Counted from the first letter of the stretch, positions 1 to 10,059 are shown. The stretch is DNA of 64,000 nucleotides from Pomphorhynchus laevis (GCA_012934845.2 WNNJ02001200.1:1-64000), one strand, 5' to 3'. Notes: a model not told the origin generated them from the letters alone. Program-made: numbers and translations.

Positions 1-70
1 TATCGTATGAGATCATGAAGATCGATTGAAATCGGGACTGGTGATCCTTTGATGGATGCTTATTTATGTA

Positions 71-204
71 ATGAATAGTTGCTAGGTCACACGAGGTGAC
101 TTTCGCATTGAAAACCAGCTACAGAATCCTTCCTTCATGAAGGAAGGATTCTGTAGCTGGTTTTCAATGCGAAAGTCATCTCGTGTGACCTAGCAACTAT
201 TCAT
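71..204. repeat. Near-perfect 134-bp palindrome, MITE-like
   Basis: Two 67-base arms meet with no spacer at about 137/138 (centre TTCATGAA) and differ at one position. The outer ends read ATGAATAGTTGCTAGG and its complement. TA lies directly outside both ends (69-70 and 205-206), which fits insertion at a TA dinucleotide as in Tc1/mariner-derived MITEs. There is no coding content. The TA flanks could be chance in AT-rich DNA. Confidence 0.8.
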
Positions 205-529
205 TATATATAAAATCAAAGTCCAGGCTAGCAAGCAACACTATTTTGTATATATAATGTCATTCATTACTGCTACTTGATTATTAAACAATAATAAGTT
301 TAATAAATAAGTTTGAGATCTAAAATACATACAATAAATAACATACAACAATCTTCGACGACCATCCGCTTGACAATTATCGACAATCATCGACAACCAT
401 CGACGACATCCGCTCGCTGCTTACAACTAACGACTACTTACAACGAACGCGAACTACTTCCAACTAACGACTTGCAGACTAACGGAGTTTAAACATTCTT
501 GATTATAACTAACTAATTAACATTTTATT

Positions 530-1909
530 ATGGCAAAGAGAAAGCTAACTAAAAATGTCGGCCAGCAACTCAAGTCCGTCAAGGAAACTTACATCGAAAA
601 GCAAATTGGATGCGACAACAAGAACTGCAGTGTTTGGACTCACGTTGCCATTCCTTTCACTGACGAGGGCAACGTTTCAAATCGGAATTTCCTCTGCGGC
701 GTCTGTAGTGCTGCCCTTGAGGTAAGCTAATGAAGAATGACCACTCAAACGGTGGAGACGTTCTGGACGCTAACGAAACAGAGTTGTGCTCAATAAATGA
801 ACTTAATGATATCTCTCAGTCGACTCAGACCGCTGTTATACATGGACCATCAACAAACGACAAAATATCTTCAAGCTATCGTCTTCATCCGTTTGCTTAC
901 TAACTCCTTCGTCATCTATGAATCCCGTTCTTGAAACTTCTCTCACACACACTCTCCTTTAACTACGGATAAAACTCCCCTTAAAATGCATCTTGCTAAC
1001 AATGCAAACAGTAGAGGCCTTCATCTCGTACCTCATTTTTCCTATTCATCCCCACATCTAAATACATCTCATACCTCTTTCTTCTCTTCACGTATTCCTT
1101 ACTTTACCTCCACCGTATCACTTCTCAATAATTTACATCCTTCCGTCAAAATTATCTCCAGTAACATTTCCCTTCAACCGATTCAACAATCAACTCCTGT
1201 CACACATGCTCCAACCGTATCACCTCTCAATAATTTACATCCTTCCGTCAAAATCATCTCCAGTATCATCTCCGATCAACCGATTCAACACTCCACTCCT
1301 GTCACACATGCTTCAAACTATCTCAAATCTTCACTTAGCACCCCTGTCATTCCCACGTTTATCTGCTCTTCTGCCTCTACTCCTACAAGGTATGTCCGTC
1401 CACCACTTCTACGTAATCGTTTTCCTTCGCGCGATCGATGCATTATCATATCTAATTTAAAGCTTTCCGAATCTGATTCTCCTCAATGTCGCCTCGATGA
1501 TGATGTATCTGCTTTCAAGTCTATCCTAGCAAGCATTCTTCCTGATGATAATCCATCCCTCTTTAATAATATCGCTCCTGTATCTTTGATCCGTTTAAAC
1601 AAATCCACTAAATCCAATCATCTCAGTCCTCCACTCTTAAAAATCGTTTTCCGACATAGTTCACATGCCTCTTCGGTACTCTCCCAACGTTTTAAACTTC
1701 TTACCACTTCATATACTTGCCGTATCTTTCCTGACCGCTCCCCTTCTGATATTGCCCAGCTCAATTTAGCTCGCATTGAGAAACATCGACGTGAAACAAA
1801 CGGCGAGTCATCCTTATCTATACGTAAAATCAACGGAAATTTTCACGTTGTACACACAAGGCCAAAAATTCGATGGCGTCCCATCTCTCCCCCTTGTCTT
1901 CTTCGCTAG
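530..1909 (+). pseudogene. LINE-A copy 1 ORF1 (broken)
   Basis: The first 66 codons encode a PHD-like Cys pattern (GCDNKNCSVW ... FLCGVCSAAL), typical of CR1-type ORF1 proteins, and end in a stop. A second open stretch from 986 has Ser/Thr/Pro-rich linkers with a tandem repeated segment (LNNLHPSVKIISS occurs twice). It then has the conserved C-terminal nucleic-acid-binding part (DRCIIISNLKLSES ... RLDDDVSAFKSIL ... LLKIVFRHSSHA), ending about 1909. The endonuclease frame starts inside it at ATG 1873. Two or more breaks separate the parts. Confidence 0.8.
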
Positions 1910-2721
1910 TCGATCTCGCTCCTAAGCATACTTTTCGTCTTAGTCTATTCAACACTCGCTCCATTCTTCATAAAGCTGATATGCTCCTTGATATCTTCGA
2001 TCAATTATCTATCGATATTCTCTGCATTACCAAATCCTAGCACTCTGACACCGACGATCTTGCTATTCGTCGTCTATGTCGCTATGGTTGTTCTCTAGTT
2101 GAATTAGCTCGTCAAATTGTCACTTATAGATCTACTGCTTCTAACCATGGCGGTATTGGTTTCATTGCTCGTCACCCAATGTCTTTACGTAAAATTAACG
2201 TTAACATCCGTTACACCTCGTTCGAATTACTCATATGCAGATTATCAACTCCTTTCCCTCTGGAACTTGTGATTGTATACCGTCCAGGTTCAGTTGCCCC
2301 CTCACGTATCTTCTTTACCGAACTTGCAGATCTTATGTCTCACTGTTTCTTGTCTTATACTCCTTTTGTTCTCGGGGACTTTAACATTCGTCTTGATCGC
2401 CCGGCTGACCCTGACTCTATCACTTTAACTAATCTTTTTTCTGATTTTAACTATAAATTACTTTCAACAAGCCCAACTCATATTCTCGGCGGTGCTCTCG
2501 ACATCATTGCTGTTCCTAACTGCTTCAATGACTATACCTCCTTGTCAATTACTGATCCTAGTTTGTCCGATCATTTTCTTTGTCACACTTACTCTTACTC
2601 GTCCCCATCCTCCTTCTCCGCCTTTACCATTATCCACACCAAGTTGACAATGAAAACTTCTCGATATCCCTATTCTCTGCACAGCCTTACTCAATTCCAC
2701 ACTCTTTTCACTTCATCTTAA
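1873..2721 (+). pseudogene. LINE-A copy 1 endonuclease domain (broken)
   Basis: This is an apurinic-like (EEP) endonuclease frame starting MASHLSPL. Compared with copy 2, the catalytic motif ITESWH reads ITKS-stop-H here, so the metal-binding glutamate is replaced and the tryptophan codon is TAG. The later LGDFNIRLDRP and SDHF motifs survive. It is certainly non-functional. Confidence 0.85.
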
Positions 2722-2767
2722 CTATCTCTCTCCCGATGATCTCTGCATTCTGTTTGATTCTGAACTT

Positions 2768-4691
2768 ATGTTTATCATCAATAACCTTCTGCCTAGTCGA
2801 CTCCGACATTCTCAGCGCTTGCGCCATGCTCCTTGGTTCGATTCTGACTGTAGTCTTTCTAAGCGTCGACTCCGTCACTCTTTTCGTACATATAATCGTT
2901 TTCTTAAACGTTCTCTCAACTCACTCCCTCCAAATCTCCGTGATTCCTACTTTTATCTACGCCGTTCACATATTATTCTTATACGTACTAAATGTACTTT
3001 CTTTTGGCGAAATCAACTCGAGTCATCTTCCAACTCTAAATCTCATTGGAAAATCTTAAAATCAATTCTTTCACGATCATCTACCCCTTGTAATATAAAT
3101 CCTGATGCATTTTCTTTTATCCACAAACTAAGCTATCTAATTTACTTTCCCTACTACCCATAGCCCCCTTGTACCCTTGCTTCTCTTTAAATAATTCACT
3201 CCCAGAGCTATTCCACATTCTTCCCGTTTCATCTGATGAAGTTTCATCGGTTCTCCTGTCATTACCTAATATAACCTCTACCTTTGACCCAATTCCCACC
3301 TACTTGCTTAAAAATATCTGCTCCTCTAGCTCACCCTTGCTAACCACATTGTTCAACTCGTCCATCCGTAGCCGTACATTTCCTTCCATCTGGAAATGCG
3401 CCACTGTTCGTCCTCTCATCAAAAAGCAATCTCTCGACTCCTCACTACCATCTTCGTACCGTCCTATCTCACTTCTCCCAACCCTCTCTAAACTCCTTGA
3501 GCGTCTCGTTCTCAAGCAAGTTAATACATATATCTTTTCATCCAACTTATTTCCTCCCTTCCAAGCCGCTTTTCGCTCTAATTACTCTACTAAAATTGCA
3601 TGTCTTAAAGTTTATAATGACTTACTCATATCGCGCAATCATAAATTATGTAGTGTCATAGTTTCTCTTGATCTATCGTCTGCTTTTGACATCGTCGATC
3701 ACTCGATTCTTCTCAATCGCCACCGTACATTTCGCGTCTATTCTAACTCTTCTCTCTCCCATCCTTCGTCTATCCCGTCCGGTGTTCCACAAGGCTCCGT
3801 ATTAGGCCTTATGCTTTACTCTCTTCTTCTCGGAGATTTGTATTCAATTTCTCATAAATTTAACTTTCATGTTATGCAATATGCTGATGATATTCTTATC
3901 TATGTTCATGGAACTGTTTATCATATTCACGATCTTAGTGTTTCTGCTTCCGACTGTCTTGTCTCAATTTCCAATGATCTTTCTTCCATTCGCTTTTCTC
4001 TGAATTCTGATAAATCCAAAATTATGTGGATCCTACCTCGACGCCTCGGCTTACAACCTTTATCTGTATCATTAAATTCTACAATTCTTTCTATCGTTGA
4101 TAATCTCGTTTTCCTAGGCTTCCATTTCGACAACCGACTTTCACTTAAACCTTTCATTAGATATAAAGTACGCTCATCTACCTTGATACTCCACAATCTC
4201 CGTCGTTACCTTCTTGTATGACTCTCATATCTTCTCTTCTTTTTTCTAGACTCGATTATAGTCTTAGTCTATTTTCTAACTCACCTAAATCCACTCTTCT
4301 TCCTTTACAACGCATCATCAACGCTGCCGTCCGAGTTCTCCTCCGTCTTCGTCGTTTAGATCATACATCCCACTATCTTGTTTCTCTTGATTGGCCTACC
4401 ATTTATTGTCGTGTTCAAATTCGTCTTCTTATCATTGCTTTTCGCCTTATAACTTCTCATACCCCTTAATTTCTCAACCTTCCTTTTCTCGACAATTCTC
4501 GTACTGTGTATTGTGCTCTGCGTTCCCGTAATTCCCTTCTTTTACATGTCCCAAACTACTCTACCTCTTTTGGCTTCCGCTCCTTGGTTGTGGCTGCTCC
4601 TCTCTTGTGGAATCAACTGCCTATTCATATCCGCCAATCAACATCTATGCCGTGCTACAAACGCCAAATCCAATTCCATTTTAACAATTAA
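2768..4691 (+). pseudogene. LINE-A copy 1 reverse transcriptase (broken)
   Basis: Three overlapping frames (2768-3163, 3169-4221, 4218-4691) together cover the RT region. Visible motifs are SLDLSSAFDIVDHS, GVPQGSVLG, YADDILIY and SDKSKIMWIL, then the C-terminal WNQLPIHIRQS segment of this family. About 25 codons present in copy 2 (the RLRHDYGFSLPTVSW part) are missing near 3717-3722. The frames are shifted relative to each other, so this is a dead copy. Confidence 0.88.
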
Positions 4692-4908
4692 CTAATTATC
4701 TGTGACTTTTGATGTTCTTTTTTTGTTGGTTAGTGGTCATGTAAGCGTGCATTTTGCACGCATTTACCACGTTAAATAAATTATTGTATTATTATTAAAG
4801 TTTTATATGCCGATAATCATCGTTGTTTCTAGATTTGATTTTAACTATACTCTGATTGACTAATTTTTTAGCGATTAATCTTTTTTAATCAAAACTTTGA
4901 TTGCTTAG

Positions 4909-6585
4909 TTCCGGACAATGAATATGCGTTAACTTGGTTAGCTAAATACGAATACAATGTTACGACTGCTTTGAGTGAATGGAAGAAGCAAAGGAACTTT
5001 AATAACAACCAAGTTCTATCAGGTTAGCATTTGTTGGGTATGTTGTAGTGAAATTAGAAGTGTTCTTATTTGTTTACTGCAAAATCAAGAACCAGAAATT
5101 GTGCCATTTACAAATGAAGAGTGTGATCGTTTTGAAGAGGGTCTTATCGAACATGGAAAGGACTTTTACAAAATACGGCTTTCAAAGGTAAAATATTTAT
5201 TCAAATATGTGCAACTATGAAATATGATGCTTTACTTTATTATATATAGCTTTCTCATAGATCCTCTGCAGAGCTTATTCAATTTTACTATTTCTGGAAG
5301 AAATCGCAACGCCGCGATCAATTACTGAGACGTATATCATCCGCTGATAGTTGTCCTTATATCCATAGCACGTATGAACTTTTTAAATTATAAGCATAAT
5401 GGCGTAATTCAATGTTTACTTAGTTTTTAATCAAAAATAGATACATATCAATCTAAACATTACAAGTTCTCGGATTGAATATTTTAAGTCAATGAATTTA
5501 TATTAAATAAATAATTGATCAATTATTTGCTTGTAAATTATTATTTTTTGGTGATCATATGTTTAGGTGTGACTTGTGGAAAATTGTCGAAAAAGGCACG
5601 ACATGTTTGTATTAATAAAATCCTGAAGATGTCAACAGTTATTTGACATATATATAATTTTAACATTTTCGATAAATGTTATAATGCTTGGAAAAAATAA
5701 TCTAAATCCGAAATAAATTCTATACTAAAATTTATTATTATAGCTTTAAAATTATTTCAATTAACTCCTTAAAAATATATTTTCATTGCTTGTTTGCCGT
5801 TATATATCTTTGATTGGGATAAAAAATAATATTTTGATTTAAAATGAGTACATTCTATTTTTCCGCCGATGCGGGGATGGTGATCGCTTTTTGACTAATG
5901 TTAATAATAACGGTACGCGTATATTTTGTATATACTTCTCTTGAAATGCGCTATTCACTCATCGCGAAGGTTAAAACTGAAAGGATAAAGATATATAGTG
6001 TGCAGGGCGTGCTTAATTTCAAAATTAAGCTAATGTAAGTGGTCGGTTATGCAACATGTTTATCGGAATTTTTATTTTAAAAACACAAATACATTTGAAA
6101 GCGTAAAATTCTTTAAGATTAGCCTTCTACATAATCATTTTAATCACTTCATCGATATGAAAAGCGACTAGTACATAATACAAAAAATGCAAAAAACTCC
6201 AAATAATAAATTCGGGTTCACACCCTTCGAATGCTTTGAAAATGCTTCGAATGTGATGCATGATTTGAAACTGTTCTTTCTGTCTAAATTGTAAGTAATA
6301 TAATAAAACTTTGTCAGTTTTCGTTTTTTACATTTTAGCGATTTAATGAAGATATGCCAAGACAACTTAGATGAACAAATCTCAACTAAATTAAGTTCAA
6401 GTGCATCACCTACTCGAGTGTTACCTCATCAATTACTGCACGTTCAAGATTCATTAGCAATGAATGCACCGTCCATTCAGAGTAAATATAAGCCAGCCAA
6501 ACCTAAGAGACGTATACGTTCACCGATCAGAACACGTAACCGATCATCTACTGTATTTATTGCAAGAAATAGTTATGAACCTTAA
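4909..6585 (+). CDS. ELM2-SANT corepressor, MIER-like (3' part, four exons)
   Basis: Exons are 4909-5022, 5090-5187, 5250-5371 and 6339-6585 (stop TAA). All introns are GT..AG and phases agree at each join (TCA G|AA; phase 0; AC|C). The first exon ends an ELM2-like helix (EYALTWLAKYEYNVTTAL). The next two form a SANT domain (FTNEECDRFEEGLIEHGKDF, then ELIQFYYFWKKSQRRD). The last exon gives a basic Ser/Pro/Arg tail (KPAKPKRRIRSP). ELM2-SANT proteins recruit histone deacetylase 1/2 in nuclear repressor complexes. EEC.NFE.GL..YGKDF and YYLWKKS resemble MIER most; RERE/EGL-27 or MTA relatives are possible. The 5' exons are not in the window or lie beyond the LINE. Introns 1 and 2 are only 67 and 62 bp. 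The domain call is firm; the subfamily is less so. Confidence 0.8.
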
Positions 6586-6735
6586 TAGACATTTATTGTC
6601 TTATTTGTGGTTATTAGTCGTTTGTTCATATATGAAAATGATCTCGATATTTCCAATTGTGATATTTAAACATTTTATTGCGATTAACTGTTTTTTTTCT
6701 TCTTTGCATAAACAGAACGTTTACGTTTTTATCGA

Positions 6736-6741
6736 ATAAAG
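6736..6741 (+). promoter_or_regulatory. Polyadenylation signal AATAAA of the ELM2-SANT gene
   Basis: AATAAA lies about 150 bases after the stop codon at 6583-6585, at a normal 3' UTR distance on the same strand. No other AATAAA lies closer. Confidence 0.5.
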
Positions 6742-6828
6742 TATCTTAGCTTTTTAGTTATACCACGATGTTTACAATAACTGTATTATTTCACTGTATT
6801 TTACTTGGAAATATTATTTTACTCATTA

Positions 6829-6955
6829 GCTTCTGAAGATGCTAACAAAAGTAGTTAGCGAATTATTAAAAATAATTTCTTATTTTCCTTGATCCAGCTC
6901 CAATAATTATTTATCAATAATGGATCAGTAGTATCAACTATTTAAAATAATTGAA
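6829..6955 (-). repeat. Half copy of a foldback element
   Basis: Reverse-complemented, this matches the left arm of the palindrome at 63650-63877: GGAGCTGGATCAA, then a GCTAAC..GTTAG hairpin and TCTTCAGA. The outer sequence AAATAGTTGATAC is also shared. Only one arm is present here. Confidence 0.65.
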
Positions 6956-8090
6956 CTTATATTTTTATTACGAATTAACAGTTGACAGTTTAGTTGTTCA
7001 AAAATGACAAGGACACAACAGTAAATGTTTTATTGCACAATTTATCGGCTAACGCTATAGCAGGGACTTTTAACTTTTAAAGTAAATTAAGGAATATCAA
7101 AAGTTGATCGAAATTACATAGCCATATCTGCTGCCAAAATAAAGGAACAAACCTAGATCGATGTCTGATAGGAATATTGTTTATCAGGTACATTGCAGGG
7201 ATGCTTAATTCTCTACATTTTCATCGACCAAACAAAGCCTCTCGTGGGCATGATCGGACATATGATCACACAACAATGATAAGGAAATATGACTTTTCTA
7301 TGACTTTTCACGACTGGCAATCACAAATTGATCTTGAAAATGCCAGAGTCCTTTTAAGATAAGAAGTGTATTGATGCATGTGAATTTAGAATCTCTCCAT
7401 ATGAATTTTGGTGAGCAAAGGATGGTAGATGCAAAGTTATTTTATTTTAATCTAAGGGCATGATCGGCAGTAGCAACTACCATCAATATCAGACTTGATA
7501 ATATTGAAATTAAAATAATGCTGACACCGAGATAATGCAATTTTAAGATAATTGTATTTTCTCTAAATTTTGGCATCTTTAAAGAATTACTTCATTTCTT
7601 TCAACGAAACATTTCTGAACATGGTTACGCTTATATATACAGTTCGACTGAGGGAGCAACCGTAAAAATCAAAAATTTACGAGCATACCTTATCTGAAAT
7701 TCATAACAATAGCTGTATGAAAAAAGGCAAGGTAGTCAGGACTAAGAAGAATGTGTATGAGTATTAATTTAATTCTTAATCTTAGTTTTAATTAAGACTG
7801 AAATTTTAAGTTATACGATGTAACTAATATAAAAAAAGAATTCTTTAAACTATATATTACGCCTAAGAAATCTGTCGATAACTTGCCATCGTGCACGATA
7901 CAAATTACATCAAATATCGAACGTAAACTTTGACACAGTTGCGACCATAAAAATTTACGAGCCCATTTGACAGTTTGCCGCTTCGTTCTACAAGTTCTCT
8001 GACAAAAGTTTTTATTTTTTTGTTTCTTATAAAGCTTTAAGTGGCTATTTCTAGAGAACCGCCACGTACGTTTTCGTAAAGGTATCATTA
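6956..8090. other. Intergenic stretch, nothing recognised
   Basis: This is AT-rich sequence with small open frames only, such as 7792-8088 on -, a basic 98-codon frame rich in Lys and Arg with no recognisable domain. A perfect 12-base inverted repeat (GATATCAGCAAA) occupies 8099-8126 just to the right. Confidence 0.4.
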
Positions 8091-8154
8091 TTCATAATGA
8101 TATCAGCAAATCATTTTGCTGATATCTGTATGAACATTTCGTATGATAAAAAAA

Positions 8155-8974
8155 GATTTATTTTAACGTGGCAAATGCGTGCCAGCGCACGCTTACATGA
8201 CCACAACAAAACAAAACTGTAAATCAGGTGTCGAGAAGGTGTGAACGGAGGAGGTGTTTGAATGTGATAAAGGAGGGGGCGCGGCGGACGTCGAGAGGGA
8301 GTTGATTCCAGGCGAGTGAGGCGGCGACGAGGAAGGATCGGAGACCGTAGTTGTTGGAGTAATTAGGAACGTGGAGTAAGAGGGTATGACGGGAACGCAG
8401 CGATAGCGAGGTGGGGCGAGTGTCTTCTAAGAAAGGAAGGTTAATGAACGATGGGGAGCCGACAGCGATGAGGCGAAAAGTAACGAGAAGGCGGAGTTTG
8501 ATGCGGATGTGGATGGTGGGCCAGGAGAGTTGGGCAAAATATGTGGATGTGTGGTCGAAGCGACGGAGACGAAAGAGCACTCGAACGGCGGTGTTGATTA
8601 TTCGTTGTAGGGTTAGGATGGTGGATTTCGGAGAATTGGCAAAACGGCTAAGGCAGTAATCAATTTTAGGGAAAAGAAGCGATGAAAGAAGAGACATACA
8701 AGAACGGAAGTCGATAAAGGGGAGGATACGGCTGATGTCACGGAGAATTAAGTTAGATGAGCGGACCTTGTCACGGACGAAGGGTTTAAGGGAAAGGTGG
8801 TCATCGAAATGGAAGCCTAAGAAAGTGAGATTGTGGACTATGGGGATGATCGATGAGGCAAAATATACAGTGGGAGGAGATATGTTTGGTTTACGGGGAG
8901 GATCCACATTATTTTGGACTTTTCGGGGTTTAGAACGAGATGGAGATTGGAGAGACGTTTGTAGATAGAAGAAA
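8155..8974 (-). mobile_element. LINE-B, 5'-truncated copy (3' end of RT plus 3' UTR)
   Basis: This -strand fragment reads from about 8974 down to the 3' end at 8155. An open frame (8979-8224) encodes the end of the RT region (FLGFHFDDHLSLKPFVRDKV ... SWPTIHIRIKLRLL ... WNQLPLDVRRAPSF). The 3' UTR has the hairpin GCGTGC-GCTG-GCACGC and ends in TTAAAATAAATC. It is only moderately diverged from the LINE-B copies at 27974 and 41519. 5' truncation is typical of LINE retrotransposition. Confidence 0.88.
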
Positions 8975-9269
8975 GACAATGATAATTTTCAATAAAATTT
9001 CATTGAAACATAAATGATAAGTGAAAATATTTTTTATAAAATACATGTATCGCTTTTAAAATAAGCCATAAACTGATATATGGCCTATAAATAAAAATGA
9101 AGAAATGCATTTTTGTAAATGGAATTTATCAAAATTTCATTTGAAAAAATATATAAATAATTTTTGAATAATATATTAAGTATTAATTTCTCAAACGATA
9201 TCTTTCCGCGTGAATTATGTTAACAGTCATTTAAGCCCGATGCGAAATAACGACGAAAACAGTATCATA

Positions 9270-9348
9270 TACCGTTTCGTCATCACAATGACTCCTCAGT
9301 GCCAGATCCCTCACACTGCTTGATGCAGAGGAGGACTGGCAGACGGCA
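9270..9348 (-). ncRNA. Hammerhead ribozyme, unit 1 (type III topology)
   Basis: Read 5'-3' on -: stem III strand UGCCGU (9348-9343), cleavage base C17 (9342, giving GUC), stem I UGCCAG (9341-9336), a partly paired loop region, stem I CUGGCA (9305-9300), core CUGAGGA (9299-9293), stem II GUCAU-UGUG-AUGAC (9292-9279), core GAAA (9278-9275, its last A being 15.1), then CGGUA completing stem III to 9270. All invariant bases (C3 U4 G5 A6 G8 A9, G12 A13 A14, A15.1-U16.1, H17) are present, and stem I is six perfect pairs. It is open at stem III. Confidence 0.92.
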
Positions 9349-9588
9349 AGAAACGAATCATGTGTATGATGTACTAGAAAACCTCTAGTAACATCATAGA
9401 GTGCTAAACCAGCACTACGCTTCACCGAATAGAATCATTAGCAAAAACACTGGCAAATGCCAGCGCATGTATCTTTTATATCAGCTCACTTCTTTTAAAT
9501 ATGAATTTCTCAAACGATAACATTCCGTGTGAATTATGTTAACAGTCATTTAAGCCCGATGCGAAAGAAAAACGATAACAGCATTGGA

Positions 9589-9667
9589 TACCGTTTCGTC
9601 ATCACAATGACTCATCAGTGCCAGATCCCTCTAACTGCTGGATGCAAAAGAGGACTAGCAGACGGCA
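9589..9667 (-). ncRNA. Hammerhead ribozyme, unit 2
   Basis: The layout matches unit 1: UGCCGU (9667-9662), C17 at 9661, stem I UGCUAG (9660-9655) with CUGGCA (9624-9619), core CUGAUGA (9618-9612), stem II GUCAU-UGUG-AUGAC (9611-9598), then GAAA (9597-9594) and CGGUA. Stem I has one U-G wobble where unit 1 has C-G, so pairing is kept. The core is the textbook CUGAUGA. The unit is cut short directly upstream of stem III. Confidence 0.92.
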
Positions 9668-9769
9668 GTGCTTTTGCTAATGATCCTATTCGGTGAAGCG
9701 TAGTGCTGGTTTAGCACTTTATGATGTTACTAGAGGTTTTCTGGTACATCATACACATGATTCGTTTCT

Positions 9770-9848
9770 TGCCGTCGGCTAGTCCTCCTCTGCATCCAGC
9801 AGTGGGAGTGATCTGGTACTGGTGAGTCATTGTGATGACGAAACGGTA
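9770..9848 (+). ncRNA. Hammerhead ribozyme, unit 3 (decayed)
   Basis: On +: UGCCGU, C17 at 9776, stem I GGCUAG (9777-9782) with CUGGUA (9813-9818), core CUGGUGA (9819-9825), perfect stem II (9826-9839), then GAAA and CGGUA. The core has G where A6 is invariant, and stem I has a G-A mismatch and two G-U pairs, so this copy is probably inactive. Confidence 0.85.
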
Positions 9849-10059
9849 TCCAATACTGTTATCGTTTTGTTTTCGCGTCGGGCTTAAATGACTGTTAATA
9901 TATTCAGTTACTGTAAAATAATGAGTTACGATAAGAATATTATATAAATACTGCCTTCCGTTATTTATATCGATTTCAAAACTTCGTAAATTTAAGATTT
10001 AGTATCGACAAAACCCTATTCGATTTTCTGGTTGGTTACTAATGTACCAACTATGATGA

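Larger units (their letters stand above)
345..4797 (+). mobile_element. LINE-A copy 1, full-length but decayed CR1/L2-like retrotransposon
   Basis: The order is a 5' UTR with short repeats of ATCGACAA and CTACTTACAA type (345-529), ORF1 pieces (530-1909), endonuclease (from ATG 1873), reverse transcriptase (2768-4691), and a 3' UTR. The 3' UTR has the GCGTGC/GCACGC hairpin near 4748-4763, followed by TTAAATAAATT and an ATT-rich tail. Frameshifts and stops break every domain. The ORF1/endonuclease overlap matches LINE-A copy 2 at 11003-15375. It lies directly 5' of the ELM2-SANT exons on the same strand, so it probably sits in an intron of that gene. The clade (CR1/L2/Rex1, Jockey superfamily) is judged by protein style only. 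Confidence 0.9.
9186..9899. mobile_element. Retrozyme-like array: three units with hammerhead ribozymes
   Basis: Unit 1 (9186-9504) and unit 2 (9505-9667, cut short) are direct repeats whose ribozymes read on -. Homologous positions, such as the starts at ATTTCTCAAACGATA and the predicted cleavage sites, are exactly 319 bases apart. Unit 3 (about 9668-9899) is an inverted copy whose ribozyme reads on +. Every unit carries a hammerhead ribozyme. Short tandem units with one hammerhead each and no protein are the hallmark of retrozymes, whose RNA is cut and circularised and which move with help from another element's RT. No ORF worth calling is present. Unit 3 meets unit 2 head to head inside ribozyme stem III of unit 2. 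Confidence 0.85.

Noticed and set aside
7792-8088. 98-codon basic - frame
   Set aside because: No recognised domain or exon signals; left as unassigned.
8411-8968. Basic + frames (8411-8659, 8735-8968) and similar ones at 27763, 27882, 41465
   Set aside because: They are antisense to the LINE-B C-terminal RT frame, whose T/C-rich codons leave the other strand open.
9231-9425. 64-codon frame on - inside the retrozyme array
   Set aside because: It overlaps the ribozyme of unit 1 and is not kept as a frame in units 2 and 3; an incidental frame.
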